Notes: generated by a model from the letters alone, not told the origin. Counted from the stretch's first letter, positions 21,598 to 34,803 are shown. The stretch is DNA of 64,000 nucleotides from Perca fluviatilis (GCF_010015445.1 NC_053115.1:18334005-18398004); one strand, 5' to 3'. Numbers and translations are program-made.

Positions 21598-23738
21598 TTA
21601 AAGTTGTGTGCTGATGTATGTGTCCTGAAATCAAACAGAGAGTAATTTAGTTCAAATGACAAGATTAAATGTTTTTAGGTCAATCAAAATGTTGACCATC
21701 AAACCATCCAACTGAACATCAGTAACATATACTCACAACAGATGGCTCATATCTGGGAAACGACGTCGCTCCACGGTGGTCCAGACAGTAGAGCACAGCA
21801 TCATGAATGGAGGCAAAAAGATGCCTCTTTGTAATTGACTCAGAGAAGAAGTCACCAAGCTCTAATTGTTCCACCACAGAAGCTGAAAAGAAAAAAGTTT
21901 ACAGGTAAATTATGTAGCATGTTCATATAGTACAGCCTCAAGGAAGTGAGAAGGTGTTCACTTACCTTGACAACCAGCAATGTAGATCTCTACATCAATC
22001 TCACTGAAGTCCTGGAAAATCTGTCAATAATGTAAATACGGAATATTTAAACTCATCAAAAGTTATTAGTGCACCAACCTTTAAAATAAATCACATTTCT
22101 TCCACACCAGGTGCTACTAATCCTAATCATTCTAATAATCTCTCACAGTCAATCATCAGGGTTAATTTAACTGTTAGACTATGCGTAAACTCCCACTTCA
22201 GTGAACACCTGCCAAGACTATATTAAATCAAAATCTGTTTGTATGTGTTGAAGATTTGTCATGTTCCCTTTCTAATGAGGACAACAATAGAAAGCTTCAT
22301 TGTGTTTTCATCCTTTACAATTTAAATATATGTCAGGACTGGTTGATTGCAGCCCTGTATTTACCTTTAGTATTGTCAAATAAATCATCCTATACATCTA
22401 CTGTATGTAAGTAGATGCATAACATTGTTCAATTTGCTGTTTATAAACCCGTAACGGTATCACTTTATAACAGGGGCAAAAATCATATACTTAAAGTACC
22501 TATGAGGAACTTTTAAATGTATCTGAAATTGTGTAATTTTCCTCTGATGATCATGAATGACCTGTAACACCAAACGAGACTAACAGTGAAAAGAACGTTA
22601 TTTTTATATAGTATTTCTTAGTGCCTTTGCCCGGGTCCGATTTTTCCCGCAAAGTCACATAATGATTTACGGCGAGATTTCTTTATATAGGCCTAATTGT
22701 ATTTTAATTTTATTTTAGAAGTTATCTGTTGTAGTTATGGCTGATACTGGGGCAGGGCCATCACAGAAAAAAGGAAATTCATTCATTTATAAAATAACTT
22801 TAAAATGTGAGACGTGGTTGTCAGTAGCCTTCATGAAATTGAATTGTCCCTTCCATTTAACACCCAGTTTTTATTTCTTTTTTTTAGTCCATGTTTGCGT
22901 TAGCTACTATTTTCTTTTGGTCCTCCTGTACTTGTTTAATGCGTCCTTTAACGTAAAATAAAGCCACACTTTAGAGTGCCACTTACTGTGCTCTTGCAAC
23001 TCAACAAGCACCTGGAAGTACTGTGGCCAGGACGGAAACCTAAATTTACGCGTGTTAAATTTGGAACTGATGATCGGATTTGAAACCAAATTTTTGAAAC
23101 AATTGCATTGTGACTGTAATTTTTGAAACGCTTCCAAGTTGGAACCGGTTCTCAAAGCCCAATCCTACCTTTTACAATTATCAAGTCCCTGTGACTTTAT
23201 GATATAAGTTCACACCTAACAGATCATCAGTTAACGAATGTTCAATTCATAGTTACTTCATACATGAATTGATATGAGTTCAAATTAACAACAATACCTA
23301 CAACAATACATGTTGCTGCACAAAACCATAATCTTCTAGCAGGTGCCAAGTGACATATTGATCATTTGTTAATGGTGAGCCACAGGAATTCATGATACAT
23401 GATCCTGCATTAATTCATGTATTAAATCATCATGAGTCGTATATATTAGTTAAGCATAACTTAAGTATATGATTTGTACCCTTATTATAAAGTGTTACCC
23501 ACATAACTAAGCTCTCCTTGTAAAACTCCTACGGTAACCTGTATACATTACTCATTCTTCTCAAATTATACTTACATTACATTTGACACATGAATGACTT
23601 AAAATTAAAAGGGTGCTCCTTAAGTGCTTTGTAAATATGCCCTGTACCTTTTATGAACGATTGTTATATTGTTTTTAACTTAGTACATTGTTTTTTGGTA
23701 AGGTGACCTTGAGTGCTTTGAAAGGTGCTATAAATAAA

Positions 23739-23792
<54 letters not shown>

Positions 23793-26700
23793 GATTTTAA
23801 AACAAGTCATGTCTTAGCCTTTGTTGAAAGAATATTTGTCCCTTTAGTACTTACATTTTTCATAGTCTTGATAGCCACTGTGTCAATAAAGTTAGCTGTG
23901 GAGAGGTCGATAATGATGGAGTGAATGTCCCAGGTCCACTTGCCCAGTGACCCAAGAGAGACCCGCTCCAGATCGTGACTCAGCGTGTCCTCACTGCTGG
24001 AGCCCAGAGTGGTGGTGTCCCCGTCCTGCAGCTCAGACATCCACCCTAAGCTGGTGTAGTCTGGTTCTCCTCCCTTCAGGTACTCCCATCTGCAGGGGTC
24101 GTCTGGTGTTCGAGGAGTATTTGGGATGACAAACACTGTCCCATTCTCCCTCTTTGTCAAGCCCTGTTCCTCCTTGTCTGTAACATTCCCATCCAAGCAT
24201 GTGTCCCTCCAGCGGCCGGCCTCTTCCTCCACAGAGAACACCGGCGCTCCAGACAGCTGTTTACCTGCTCTCTGTGCTCGTCTCTAAAGAGTGGTAGGTG
24301 AAAGAAATGATTCAAACTAGAGTATGTTGACCTTTTAGTAGCTTGGCCATTGGTCACCTACTGTAGTTCTGTCCATGTTACAAGAGGTACTCTTCAGCCA
24401 CCTTTACTTAATATAACTGTCACAGGATTTGTTGCCAGTTTTCTTCACTTTGATCATTAAAATCCATGTGTCTGCAATTATGTTATACTTATATATATAC
24501 TTATGTAATACTAATTTCCAGCATATTACCTCTTTCTTGGCTTGCCTTTTTGCCCGTCTCACGGCCCTCCTTTCTCTACGTCTCTGTTTGGCCTCCTGTC
24601 TCCTCTTATAGATAATCATTTTACTGATGTCAAGCCCACTCTGAAAACAGATCAAAAATAAAAATAAAACGTAATCTGCATTTTATGAATTTTTTTTGAG
24701 AAGAACTAAGAACAACTGAGAAGAGATTAGAGCTGAAACAATAATTAGTCAATTAACTGAATAATCGATTGACAGAAAATGAATTGGTATTTTGATAATT
24801 AATTAATTAATTAATTAATAATTTTTAATTAAAAAATTCTAAACATTTCTCTGGCTCCAGCCTCTCAAATATGAGGATTTGCTAGTTTTCTTTGTCACAT
24901 ATGATAACAAACTGACTATCTTTGGGTTTTGGACTTATGGTTGGATAAAATGAGGAATTCAAAGCCGTCACTTTAGATTTTGGTAAATTAAAATGGCCAT
25001 TTTTACTACGTTCTGGCATTTTATAGAAAAAAACCCCAATTCATTTATTAATTGAGAAAACAATCATTAGATTACTCATTAATGAAAATAATCATTAGTT
25101 GCAGCCCTATAATAGATAGTATTATCAGGAAAGGGGAACAAACCTTTTCTTTCAGAGCCTCAAGGTAGAGATCAGCATTGGCGAAATATACCGTAGCAGA
25201 AGAGCGAAATATAGTAACACCTGGAATTTCTCTCACCTGCCAAATAGCAAAAAGTAATTAGCTTTTTTTGCAGTGAGGGTAGAAAATCTTTTATGTATGG
25301 TTTCCCATTTTTCTGTTTCACCTCTGTGTGGGTCTCTATATCCACATACAGTTCTGTACCTGGAACATTTCCCAGAACAGAGTATGTTGGCCTGAATGGA
25401 ATGAAAAAACAAATTATTATATATTTATATTTATTTATATTATTATAAACAACATTATTATGTGTGCTATATTTTTTTGTACAGTATTTTGTCTAATTTG
25501 GCAGATCTTACAGCCTAACATCAGATACTAATATTGGCATGCACGCACACACGCACGCACGCACACACTCAGATACTGAAGAAATATAGAAATATACTAT
25601 GATGAGGTGCATAGGAGTCTTACAGCTGAGTTCTGAAGGTAACAGTAAGTAGAGCAAAGATGATCGATGCTGCGAGACCCAGATCCAGATTGAGCAGCAG
25701 TGTTGACACCCAAGTGACCAACCACACCACCTGGGGGATGTAGCATGACATTATTTTTTTTTGTGTGAACATGAAAAGGAAGCAATAACATTGCCACTTT
25801 TTCCAGATTCACCACAGCAAATTCTGTCACAGGTGTTGCTTTTTCGTAATTTAAACTTTTTTTTCTTTAAAGTAAGAATTGAACTTCCTACCAGATCAAT
25901 CTTGCTGCTTCTCCACAGTATAACAATGTCAGAGTGCTGCTTGAACATGCCCTTCAGATTTACCAAGACAATCGCTGCAAGAACTGCCTAAAACAAGCAC
26001 ACCAAAGTTTTAACGTGATTAATCAGATGTGTACACAAACGTGTTAATGAGGAGGCAAATAAAAATTCATTTCATCAAAAAATGTCATGCATCATTTTTA
26101 TTTACTGCAAATCTACTCTACAGTAAAGACAAGTGGGAGAACAACAGAACCTTTGGCAGCTCCTGGAATAGGGGTCCAAGTTTCAGTATAGTCACCAACA
26201 CAATCAGAGCGGAGGCCACGCCAGCCATCTGCAAGAACAACACAAATGTTGTTTCTGGTTTTATTGAAATATTGAGTTCAACAGGCTAACGTATTCATTT
26301 GTTTAGCAGAGATGGATCAAATCCATCGTTGGAAAATAGATTGACGATTTGACAGCACATTAATTTCAACATTTAGTGGTAGTCCTAACAACTATTAAGT
26401 CTGGTTTCCAATAATTATTATAATTTGGTATATTGTTTAGATAAATAAATAAAACATGTCCATGTGCACATTCAGGTACATTGCCATTAACTACAGAAAC
26501 AGGCTTAATGGTCTCCCTGAAGAGAAAAGACTGTTATGTGATTTAGGTGAAACTAAAGACCAAGTCCATTTCATGTTTTATGATAATATGATGATTTAAG
26601 GGTGACTCTTTCTGCTGTCTATTTCTGATGAGATCTTCTATATGAATCACTGTTAAAACCTCAGATGTGTTTTAAGAAATTAAGTCTTTTGTGTGGCAGA

Positions 26701-29700
26701 TTTTATTTGTAGAGCATGGAGCAGTTGTTTGTTTGCAATGTAATGTAAGAAGTCCATTTGGGCTGGGCACTACTAACTAACAAAACTATCTAACTATTTT
26801 GCTGCATATGTTCTTGTACCATGAGTTTTGAATTTCCACATGGTACTATTATACATAATGTGGTTATATTTTATTCAACATCATTTACTTTTTACCATAC
26901 CTAAATCATCCTTAAATAGGTCATATGCATTGCATGTTTATAGTATCTTGCATGTTGCATGTTCACAGTACTTGTGAGGTCATGCTTATGTAAGGTTGTT
27001 ACTTCTGTTGCTCATTTACTGTACTTGTGTTTTTCCTCCGGTGGTCTCTTGGATGAGACTTCGAGACATGGAGGAGCAGACTGAGAAGCACTGGAAGAAG
27101 CCTCCCACTGCATTACTGAGACCAAGCGCCACCAGCTCCTGCAGCAGGGTGAAGACAGAGACACAAGAATGAAAACAGAAGAAAGGGATGCAGAAGTATG
27201 ATTGAACAGGTATTTGATTAGAGTTGTGGTTTACCTGGTTACTGTCCACCTTGTATCCATGTTTCAGTGCAAATGTTTTGCCAAGTGAAATGGATACGGC
27301 ATATCCAACCACAGCCAATGCAAACGCATCACCAATTACTTCTCTAAAAATACTCACATCTGGTACACTAGGAGAACTTAGACTGGTGCACAGGTGGAGA
27401 AGAAGAACATGAGTTAGTACTAAACAAGTTGGGAATATGACTCAACCAAAAATTACAGCAGTATAACTTAAACCCAAATGCTTACCCACTGGGAACTTCT
27501 CCAACAACTGAAATAGTGTAGTTGCTGTTCAAGTGGGCATAGGTTGATATCAATGTTCCTGCCACAATCTAAAGAAAGCAAACAGATCATAAACACAAAC
27601 ACACACAATGAAGCCAAATTTCAGAACACATTTCAAACCTTCAATCATTAAAAATTCTGGTAAATCATATTCTAGACGTGAACCTAATTATTAGCCATAA
27701 ATATTTCGTTTTTGCTGTGAACTGCACGAATGCAGAGCCCTGCCAACTGCTGATTCAGCTGCTTGGCTCCACTGTGTCTCTGCTTTGCGAGTGCTGCAAC
27801 AGCAGCAGCAGCAGAGAGGTGATAACATTAAGAGAGGCCAGAGAGTGTGTCCTCTTATCAACTGACTGTTATGAGTTCCACTGGGATGGGCACTGGCAGC
27901 TTCGGACTGAGATAAGAGTTGAGCTCCTTGGCTGCAATTAGAAACACCATGGACACAGCACTGACCACCAGTGTGGGAAGATTAGTGTGTGGCAGCAAGG
28001 AGCAAACATCCTTTAAAGTCTGAAAATGGAGAATGGAAAAGCAGAAGGTGGTTATGGTTATGATTCACTGCACAGACCTAATGGTTTTGTCATTTTAGGT
28101 CATAATTAAGTATAAAATACTTTTCATCTCGTTACATTTTCAGCTCGTTAGTGTATTCTCCAATCTATAATGTACACTTATCTTAGAATAAATACAAAAT
28201 TAAGATTGGCTTATATTTTGTTATCAAAGGTCCATTGCTTTAAGTTGTTATGACCTCATGACCTCATTTCATTGATCCCTGATGTCCCACACTCAAGCCT
28301 GAAATACATTATATTAGTAGAATCTCAGGACTCATCTCAATGTTGAGTGTCTGGGTGCACAAGGGTGCAAGACCTCAAAGAGCCATTTAGCAGTAATTTA
28401 CACATGTTGACTGGATGTGCTTCCGTAAAGATATAGAGAAAGATTCCTATGTACCTTTTTATCTTTAAAGCAACACTAAAGCACTTTTCCCGCTTCGGTC
28501 CCCCTACAGGTTGGAAGCGGAATTGTCCATTACCGCTGTCGTAATGTCTCATTATGTCTCATTCGAATTACAGATCCGCTACCGATTCTTTGGTAAACTT
28601 CCTATTTACCTTTGTAAAACCCTTTTCCTGTTTCTAACAGCTATTAGACCAGATCATCCACTGTAGATGGATAATTTTCAGTTCCCCTAGTCTGTTAAAG
28701 CGATGGATTTCTAGTATTCTTTGTTCAGACATGATTCTGGAAGCTTAACCAGAAGCTTTTTTTTACCTGGGTCTAACACTGGGACGGTACGGTGAAGAGT
28801 TGTTCAGCTGAATAGCTTAGCGCAGAGGCTAATGGACCACGTTTGTATCACCATTATGACGCCACTAATAATGACCGAAAGATACCAAACGTCTACACTA
28901 GTACATATAGGTTATGTACTTCATAAACGATGGATTGGAAGTGTGTAAGTACACCAGAAGTTTATGTAAATTACACTTGCCTGCTGGCTTCTGCTCTCTG
29001 CTGTTGTTGTTGCTGCTGTAAGACGAGTGCTTAGGGCCGTCTACAAATTACAACACCGAAAAGAGATGCAACAAAAATATTTTTTAATTTAACTTTTTTT
29101 TTTAAGTAAGTGCTGTAGTATAACTAGCAGGAGACAAGTAATAATTGAGGTAAGTTTGGAGACATTACCTTATTTAATCATTAAATTAATAAATATTTTT
29201 GTTGTATCTCTTTTCAGCGTAGTAATTTGTAGACGGCCCTAAGCACTCGTCTAACTGCAAGTAGCAGCAGCAGCAGCAGCAACAGCAACAGAGAGCAGAA
29301 GAGAGCAGGCAAGTGTTTATAAACTTCTGGTGTACTTACAAACTTTCCAATCCATCGTTTTATGAGTGCATAACCTATTTGTACTACTGTAGACGTTTGG
29401 TCTCATTTCGGGCATTATTAGTGGGGTCATTTACGAGATACAAACGTGGGTCGATTAGCCTCGGCGCTAAGCTATTCAGCTGATAACGCTACTCTACGCT
29501 AACTCTCCCAATGTTAGACCCAGGTGAAAAAAGCTTCTGGGGGGGTCTTTGGCTCGAGGTCATGGTGCAAAGGACCCTAGGGTGAAATTACTCCGAACCA
29601 TCACTTTAAGAACTTGATAAAACTGTATTATTTTACTGTAATATGCACTCCAGCCATTTGCAAGATAACTTCATCTGGAAATGCTGCCTTCATATCGGGC

Positions 29701-31318
29701 ATTCACATTCACATGTTTTCATGTCATGTTTTATCACTCTTGTGTCCCTCAGGTCCTGTTTTGTTATAAAGCAATTGTGTGTGTGTTCCTATGTAACTAT
29801 GTGATATATATCTATATGATATGATTTATATTGACTTCCTGGTTAAATAAAGTTTAAATGAAAATGAGGCACACAAAAAACTCTCACTGTTGTCATTATC
29901 TGTGCCAAACAGATAATGCAATCAGATCAGTGCTGCTGTATTAACAAAACCACAACAATCAGAACCAAATACTTGACAGTACTCACATACACCAGTGACA
30001 AGGGACCACTAAACCGTGTTGGTGAAACTCCAAAGATGTGCTTCAGCTGTGCCACAACAGCATGAGCTGCAGCAGCTGTTGTGTAAGCCCGCACCAGAGG
30101 TTCAGACAAGTACGTTCCCACAAATCCAAACTTTACCAAACCCAGTGCCACCTATGCAAACAATTGTTTATGTATATGAGTTTTGGTAGCTGTAACAACA
30201 ACATAAGGCATTATCATTTCTGTGGGGTGTTGTATTCAGACCTGAATAAGTCCTCCTAGGACAGTAGTAGCAGCTGCAACCTCCACTCTGTATAAGTCCC
30301 TGGCAGTTATGTTCACCTCTGCAGTGATGTTGGTCCCATTTTTTATGAGGAAATTCATGTCTGGAGCAAGTCTTTCTGTCACACTACCCACCATGATGCT
30401 AAGCACTGTAAATGTACCTGAACACAATGAAATATAGCAACACGTGTTATTACAGAGGTTATAATGACCACAGTAAAACGTGTGCGTCTCTCTCTACTTA
30501 CCGATGGAGATATGACGTGATGTTCCAAAAAAGAAGTAGATCAATGCTGGATAGAGTGACGTGTAGAGCCCAAATACAGGAGGTAAGGAAGCCAACAATG
30601 CATATGCCAAACCTGGGGAAAACAAAAGTTTATTTACACCTTTCTCAGTTTACTAATGAATATTTTTACGAGGCTGTGCTATTTTAACTGTAGTCATACT
30701 GGCAAATAAAATATTGTTCTTTTTTTTTTTTTTTTTACAAAATATTGCTTGTATATGACAAAAAATAAATAAAATCAGGCTATGGGGGGAAAAATGACTT
30801 TTTTTCTGCAATGTTGTTGACATTTACTTAACCATGATGGACTATTGTCATACCTTGTGGCAGGTGCATTATTCCCACACTGATGCCGGAGATGAGGTCT
30901 GGCATGCCATAGTCCCAGACTGAGTACTTGGGCAGCCAGTACAACACAGGCAAGCTGCTCACCACACTTTGTTTCAGTTTGGGTACTGTACATCTGGAAG
31001 AGATTTGAAGAATTCACACAGACAAAAGTGAAAGTCTTTCTATTGGCTGATATTTTTAAGCATAAATTTGCTGAAGATGGGTCTCTGGTTGTCTTTGAAA
31101 AGAAGATCAGACCAGACATCTACATCTACAGCACAGTAAGGATAAACAGTTACAACATTGTCATACAATTTGCCTTACCTTAGGGATTCTTTAAGGCGTT
31201 CAATTAGAGAAGGGTGAGTGTCAGAGTATGTTTTTCTCTGTGTAACCTCTTCCAGTCTCTGCTCATCAAGTACTTCCCGCTCCACTCTGTATTTCCCAAA
31301 TTTGTGTGTAGAGTCCAT
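21598..31318 (-). CDS. slc26a6: SLC26A6-like anion exchanger (SulP/STAS family)
   Basis: Multipass plasma-membrane anion exchanger; in the family, chloride/bicarbonate/oxalate/sulfate exchange in epithelia. Nineteen coding exons give 813 aa. In transcript order: 31318-31179, 30993-30854, 30612-30502, 30417-30242, 30151-29987, 28019-27867, 27568-27486, 27382-27235, 27138-27025, 26228-26151, 25987-25892, 25730-25624, 25391-25322, 25236-25144, 24640-24530, 24283-23855, 22020-21966, 21882-21737, 21624-21598. Exon sizes 140, 111, 165, 153, 148, 114, 78, 96, 107, 70, 93 and 55 follow the SLC26 pattern. Visible: [61 protein letters not shown], then a split STAS domain ([16 protein letters not shown] and [19 protein letters not shown]). 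Between its halves lies a highly basic stretch ([20 protein letters not shown]) and an acidic Ser/Thr-rich insert. The C-terminus STQL fits a class I PDZ ligand, as in mammalian SLC26A6. Another slc26 paralogue is possible. The donor after 27025 (gtacag) is weak. Confidence 0.87.
22456..23499. mobile_element. Terminal-inverted-repeat element in slc26a6 intron
   Basis: Left end ggtatcactttataa and right end ttataaagtgttacc are near-perfect inverted repeats; the pairing continues inward (aatcatatacttaa against ttaagtatatgatt). About 1.04 kb, no coding capacity recognised. It lies in the intron between exons 23855-24283 and 21966-22020. The interior probably contains later insertions. Confidence 0.7.
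23690..23790. repeat. LINE-like tail plus (TTA)n microsatellite
   Basis: The stretch aggtgaccttgagtgctttg followed by aaggtgctataaataaaa resembles a fish LINE 3' end. It runs into about 50 bp of TTA units, the usual terminal repeat of such copies. It stands 65 bp from the STAS exon at 23855. Confidence 0.65.
24728..25109. mobile_element. MITE of the 'gggctgcaac' family, copy 1
   Basis: The left end tagagctgaaacaataatta is the inverted counterpart of the right end taatcattagttgcagccct, with ATTAATTAATTAATTAA inside. It sits in the slc26a6 intron between exons 25144-25236 and 24530-24640. A related copy is at 37486-37765. Confidence 0.65.
28755..29605. mobile_element. TTAA-type foldback element, copy 1 (left end truncated)
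   Basis: The right end gaaccatcacttTTAA-type terminus (29593-29609) and the core (gtgcttagggccgtctacaa at about 29022-29046, inverted at about 29227-29250) match the complete copy at 59433-60328. The left terminus is missing or diverged. The arms pair over several hundred bases, with CTG/CAG-type triplet runs near 29000 and 29265. It lies in the slc26a6 intron 28020-29986. Confidence 0.75.
29725..29865 (+). repeat. LINE 3' end-like fragment
   Basis: The stretch ctcaggtcctgttttgttat followed by gacttcctggttaaataaag resembles the 3' end of fish LINE copies that terminate in 'ggttaaataaa'. It lies immediately right of the foldback, in the same intron. Confidence 0.45.
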
Positions 31319-31525
31319 TGAGCTGAATCTGTCAAAATCTGTGCAACTTATTTTTTTTACTCTTTACTACCAATGCTACTGTACTACTGTCACAAGAACG
31401 GCTGTATATGTATATGTACTTCGTATTGCCTAATGGTTAACTATAGTCAGGATGTTGTGGGCGGAGCCTCTTCATGACAATGATGACTGACTGGAAGAAG
31501 CAAATGATGTAGGCCTAATTATGGA

Positions 31526-33492
31526 CTTAATAGGAAACATATTAACTCTGTTAAAATCCAATGGATGTTTGACAGGTGTGTTCCTATCCTTCCATGTTTT
31601 CCATTCACTAGCAAAAGTAAAGGTAATGAACCATGAAATGTCACCTTAAAGGTGCTCTAAGTGATGTGGCGTGTTTTTTAGGCTACAACATTTTTTGTCA
31701 CATACAGCAAACATCTCCTCACTATCTGCTAGCTGCCTGTCCCCTGAACACACTGTAAAAAAACGCGGACTCTGTAGACAGCCCAGGCTCCACAAACGGC
31801 AACAAAAACAAACTGCGCCAACCTGCCCCGCAAACCATAACAAACAGTGTTCCAGCCAATAACAGACAAGAAGGAATTGGTTGAGTCATGAATATGCATT
31901 GTGGAAGTAGCCTACGTGCTAACGCTGCTGCAGTGATGGCTCAACCAGCTCCTTCTTGTCGGTTATTGGCTGGAACACTGTTTGTTATGGTTCGTGGGAC
32001 AGGGGTCCGTTCCAGGAAGGAGGTTTAACAAACTCTAAGTCTAACCCTGATGTCTGAGTTGATTTACCCTGAGATGGCAAACTCAGAGTTTTCGGTTCCA
32101 GAACACTATAAAAAGGCAGTATGAATGGAGCCATGATTCTACAATTCACCATGGCAACAACCACAAACAGCGAGTTTGAACATGCATTTCGTTAAAAAAA
32201 GCAAGACAGCGGCTGCTGCTGCAAAAGAGAGAGAATTGGTGTGGGAGAAAATTGCTGCTCGAGTCAATGCGTACGCATTAACAGTGTATTAATTTCATAT
32301 TTAATCACAGTTAACTTATAATATTACTGGTGAAAACTGGAATTGTATTACACCTATAATTTCATTTAGGTGCAATCCTGCGGGCAAAAAAGTAAACTAT
32401 ACTAATCACATTCTGAGGCTGCAGCACCATGATCATAAACAGAACTATAATGTATAATCATTTATTTCTTTTTAATGGCTCTCACTGGTTTGTGTCCAGG
32501 GAACACTACAAAAATGTTTAAAAAACGTTTCAGAGCGAGTCAACCTTTTCTGACGGCTCTGCATACAGTGGCTTTACTATTACAGTATGATCCGCTGCTG
32601 TTATAAAGAAACTGCCATTTGCAAAAAACACAATGCGACACAAAGAATCTGCTGGGATGTTAAAGCCTGTCCACGATGGTGGATGTTAGTGATATGAGGA
32701 CGGATAAGGCATCTAATGGACTGTGATAAAAAATACCTCTCAAATCGGTTATGTGGAAATGAAAATACATCTATAGTCGGGACTCAATACCGACGTAAAC
32801 TCTCTGTGAATTAATACAGCAACGGGATTGTCGAAAAAAGGACATGACATGTTTGAGAAAAAAACGTTTTATAATCTGCATAACATAAACTAATACGTTT
32901 TTTTATTCATGCAGATAACAAACTGCATTAAGATGCGCCTGATACAGACTGAATGAATGAATGAGGAAATGAGTTTCTCCTCCCTCTGAGAGGGAGGAGA
33001 CTGAGCGAAACTCTAGGTTTCTTGAAGAAAACCTGCTCCCGACCAGGTTAGGTTCACAGGCTCAGTTACCATAGTTACTGACTCTGAGGTTAAGTTACCT
33101 CTCTTTCTGAAACGGAAAACCCAGAGTTTCCCTCATCTCAGGGTTAACCAACTCAGAGTTTTCACTAAACCTGCTTTCTGGAACGGGCCTCAGGTTGGCG
33201 CAGTTTGTTTTTGTTGCTGTTTGTGGAGCCTGGGCTGTCTACAGAGACCACGTTTTTTTACAGTGTGTTCAGGGGACAGGCAGCTAGCAGATAGTGAGGA
33301 GATGATTGCTGTATGTGACGGAAAATGTTGTAGCCTAAAAAACGCGTCACATCACTTAGAGCACCTTTAAGGTGACATTTCATGGTTCATTACCTTTAAT
33401 TTTGCTAGTGAATGGAAAACATGGAAGGATAGGAACACGCCTGTCAAACATCCATTGAATTTTAACAGAGTTAATATTTTTCCTATTAAGTC
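31526..33492. mobile_element. Large foldback element with about 350-bp arms
   Basis: The left arm (about 31526-31880) and right arm (about 33191-33492 plus about 31945-32000) are reverse complements with few differences. Examples are aggtgctctaagtgatg against catcacttagagcacct, and tccatgttttccattcacta against tagtgaatggaaaacatgga. A second short inverted pair lies inside (ttccagccaataacagacaa at 31850, its complement near 31960). The right arm is split by a Harbinger-type insertion at 32003-33190. It lies between slc26a6 and kbtbd12. No coding capacity is seen. Confidence 0.85.
32000..33193. mobile_element. PIF/Harbinger-type element inserted in the foldback
   Basis: The element at 32003-33190 (1188 bp) has termini gggtccgttcc and ggaacgggcct, flanked by the 3-bp duplication CAG (32000-32002, 33191-33193). 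CWG duplications are known for fish Harbinger insertions. The undisturbed left arm of the host foldback shows the empty site, which supports these limits. Around 32196-32275 a decayed frame (KREKLVWEKIAARVNA-like) resembles the Myb-like protein of Harbinger elements, so this copy is a dead derivative. Confidence 0.8.
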
Positions 33493-34723
33493 CATAGCAC
33501 ATAGCAGCCAGCACCTTAAAGCTCAAATTATATAGGTCAAGTGAGTCTTCTTCTACTTTTGAACAAAATACTTCAAAATAATCCACTAATGGTCACTTGA
33601 TATCCAACACATTGCTGGCAAGTCAGAAACTAAAATGTATACATACATTTAGTTTACAAACTTTTGTGGTTGGTGCAACAATCTCAAGATCTTTGATTTT
33701 ATGAATCATAATAGACGAGGTCTGATTTTTGCAACATGTGGGCATGCACTATAGCCTACTGGGCCTTTAAGAGAGTGCCGTCATGAAACCTGAACCTGAG
33801 CTAGGACCAATGATTCATTTCAGTCATTCCAGAGCTGCAAGACACGTGACCGAGGCAAACAAACTGGAATAGAGAATTATTTTCATCACACAGTACAACA
33901 TAATGTCAATGAGTCAAATTAGGAATGTCAAAATAGATCACAATATTTGTCACTGTCATGGCTTAAAAACCAACTCGCTTCTGATCACTCAAACCCTTCT
34001 GACCTATTTGCTGTCTGCCACAACACTGTCTATTTTGGGTTAGTAGCTCAGAGGGCCACAGCAGCAGAGGGGGTACATATCTTTGTCTCTTGCAATTGCT
34101 CAAACCCTCTCTAAGACCCTCGACTGACACATTTGGGAACATCAACAATACATGAAAAACATGGACATTTACTGGTCTTTTTAGACCAAAGAAAACACAG
34201 GAGCTGATGTATGGTAAGGCTTTTACAAGGGAATGCTGTAGGATGTGGACAGATGTAGTGCTAACTTAGAGGAGTACACGTTATATGGACAATAGTGAAT
34301 TTTGCTAGTATTTGTTATATCTAAGGCTAATTAGGAAATGTAGTTTATTAAAATGGTGGCTGCTTTATATCTGAAGTTGATGCAAATATCCCTATAGGTT
34401 TGCCATTTTTAGCTATTATAAAAATTGGGTTTTGTATTACTTAAATATGCTTAAATGGTTAAAATCTTTTTAATGTTACATTGATTTATTATGGTTACTC
34501 AGGTAATACAATACATACTATCTTTTATCTACATTGTCAGGAAACCTTAGGTTAACAAATACGTACACAAACGTTCATAAAATAAAAAGAGACTTGATTT
34601 GAGATTTGATTTGACTAGTAAATTTAGTATTTCAAGTAAATGTCAAACTAGCCTGTGCTTAATAAACTTCTGTTTGGTATGATATTGATGGATGCTCAAC
34701 ATTTGTTTTTGTTTTTCTATTAG
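33493..34723. other. Intergenic / kbtbd12 upstream region
   Basis: AT-rich, with no gene or clear repeat seen. A plausible splice acceptor (ttgtttttctattag) ends at 34723, so the exon carrying the kbtbd12 start probably begins at 34724, with an untranslated exon further left. That first exon could not be placed. Confidence 0.4.
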
Positions 34724-34803
34724 AGACAACCTCCTGACCAGAGTGCTTAAAACTTCCTGTGTAACTTTTGAAATATTATTGTGACTAAAAACGTTGAGGC
34801 AAA

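Noticed and set aside
32200..32280. Possible host gene exon with a Myb-like helix
   Set aside because: It lies inside the Harbinger-type element and is interrupted, so it is a transposon remnant and not a host gene.
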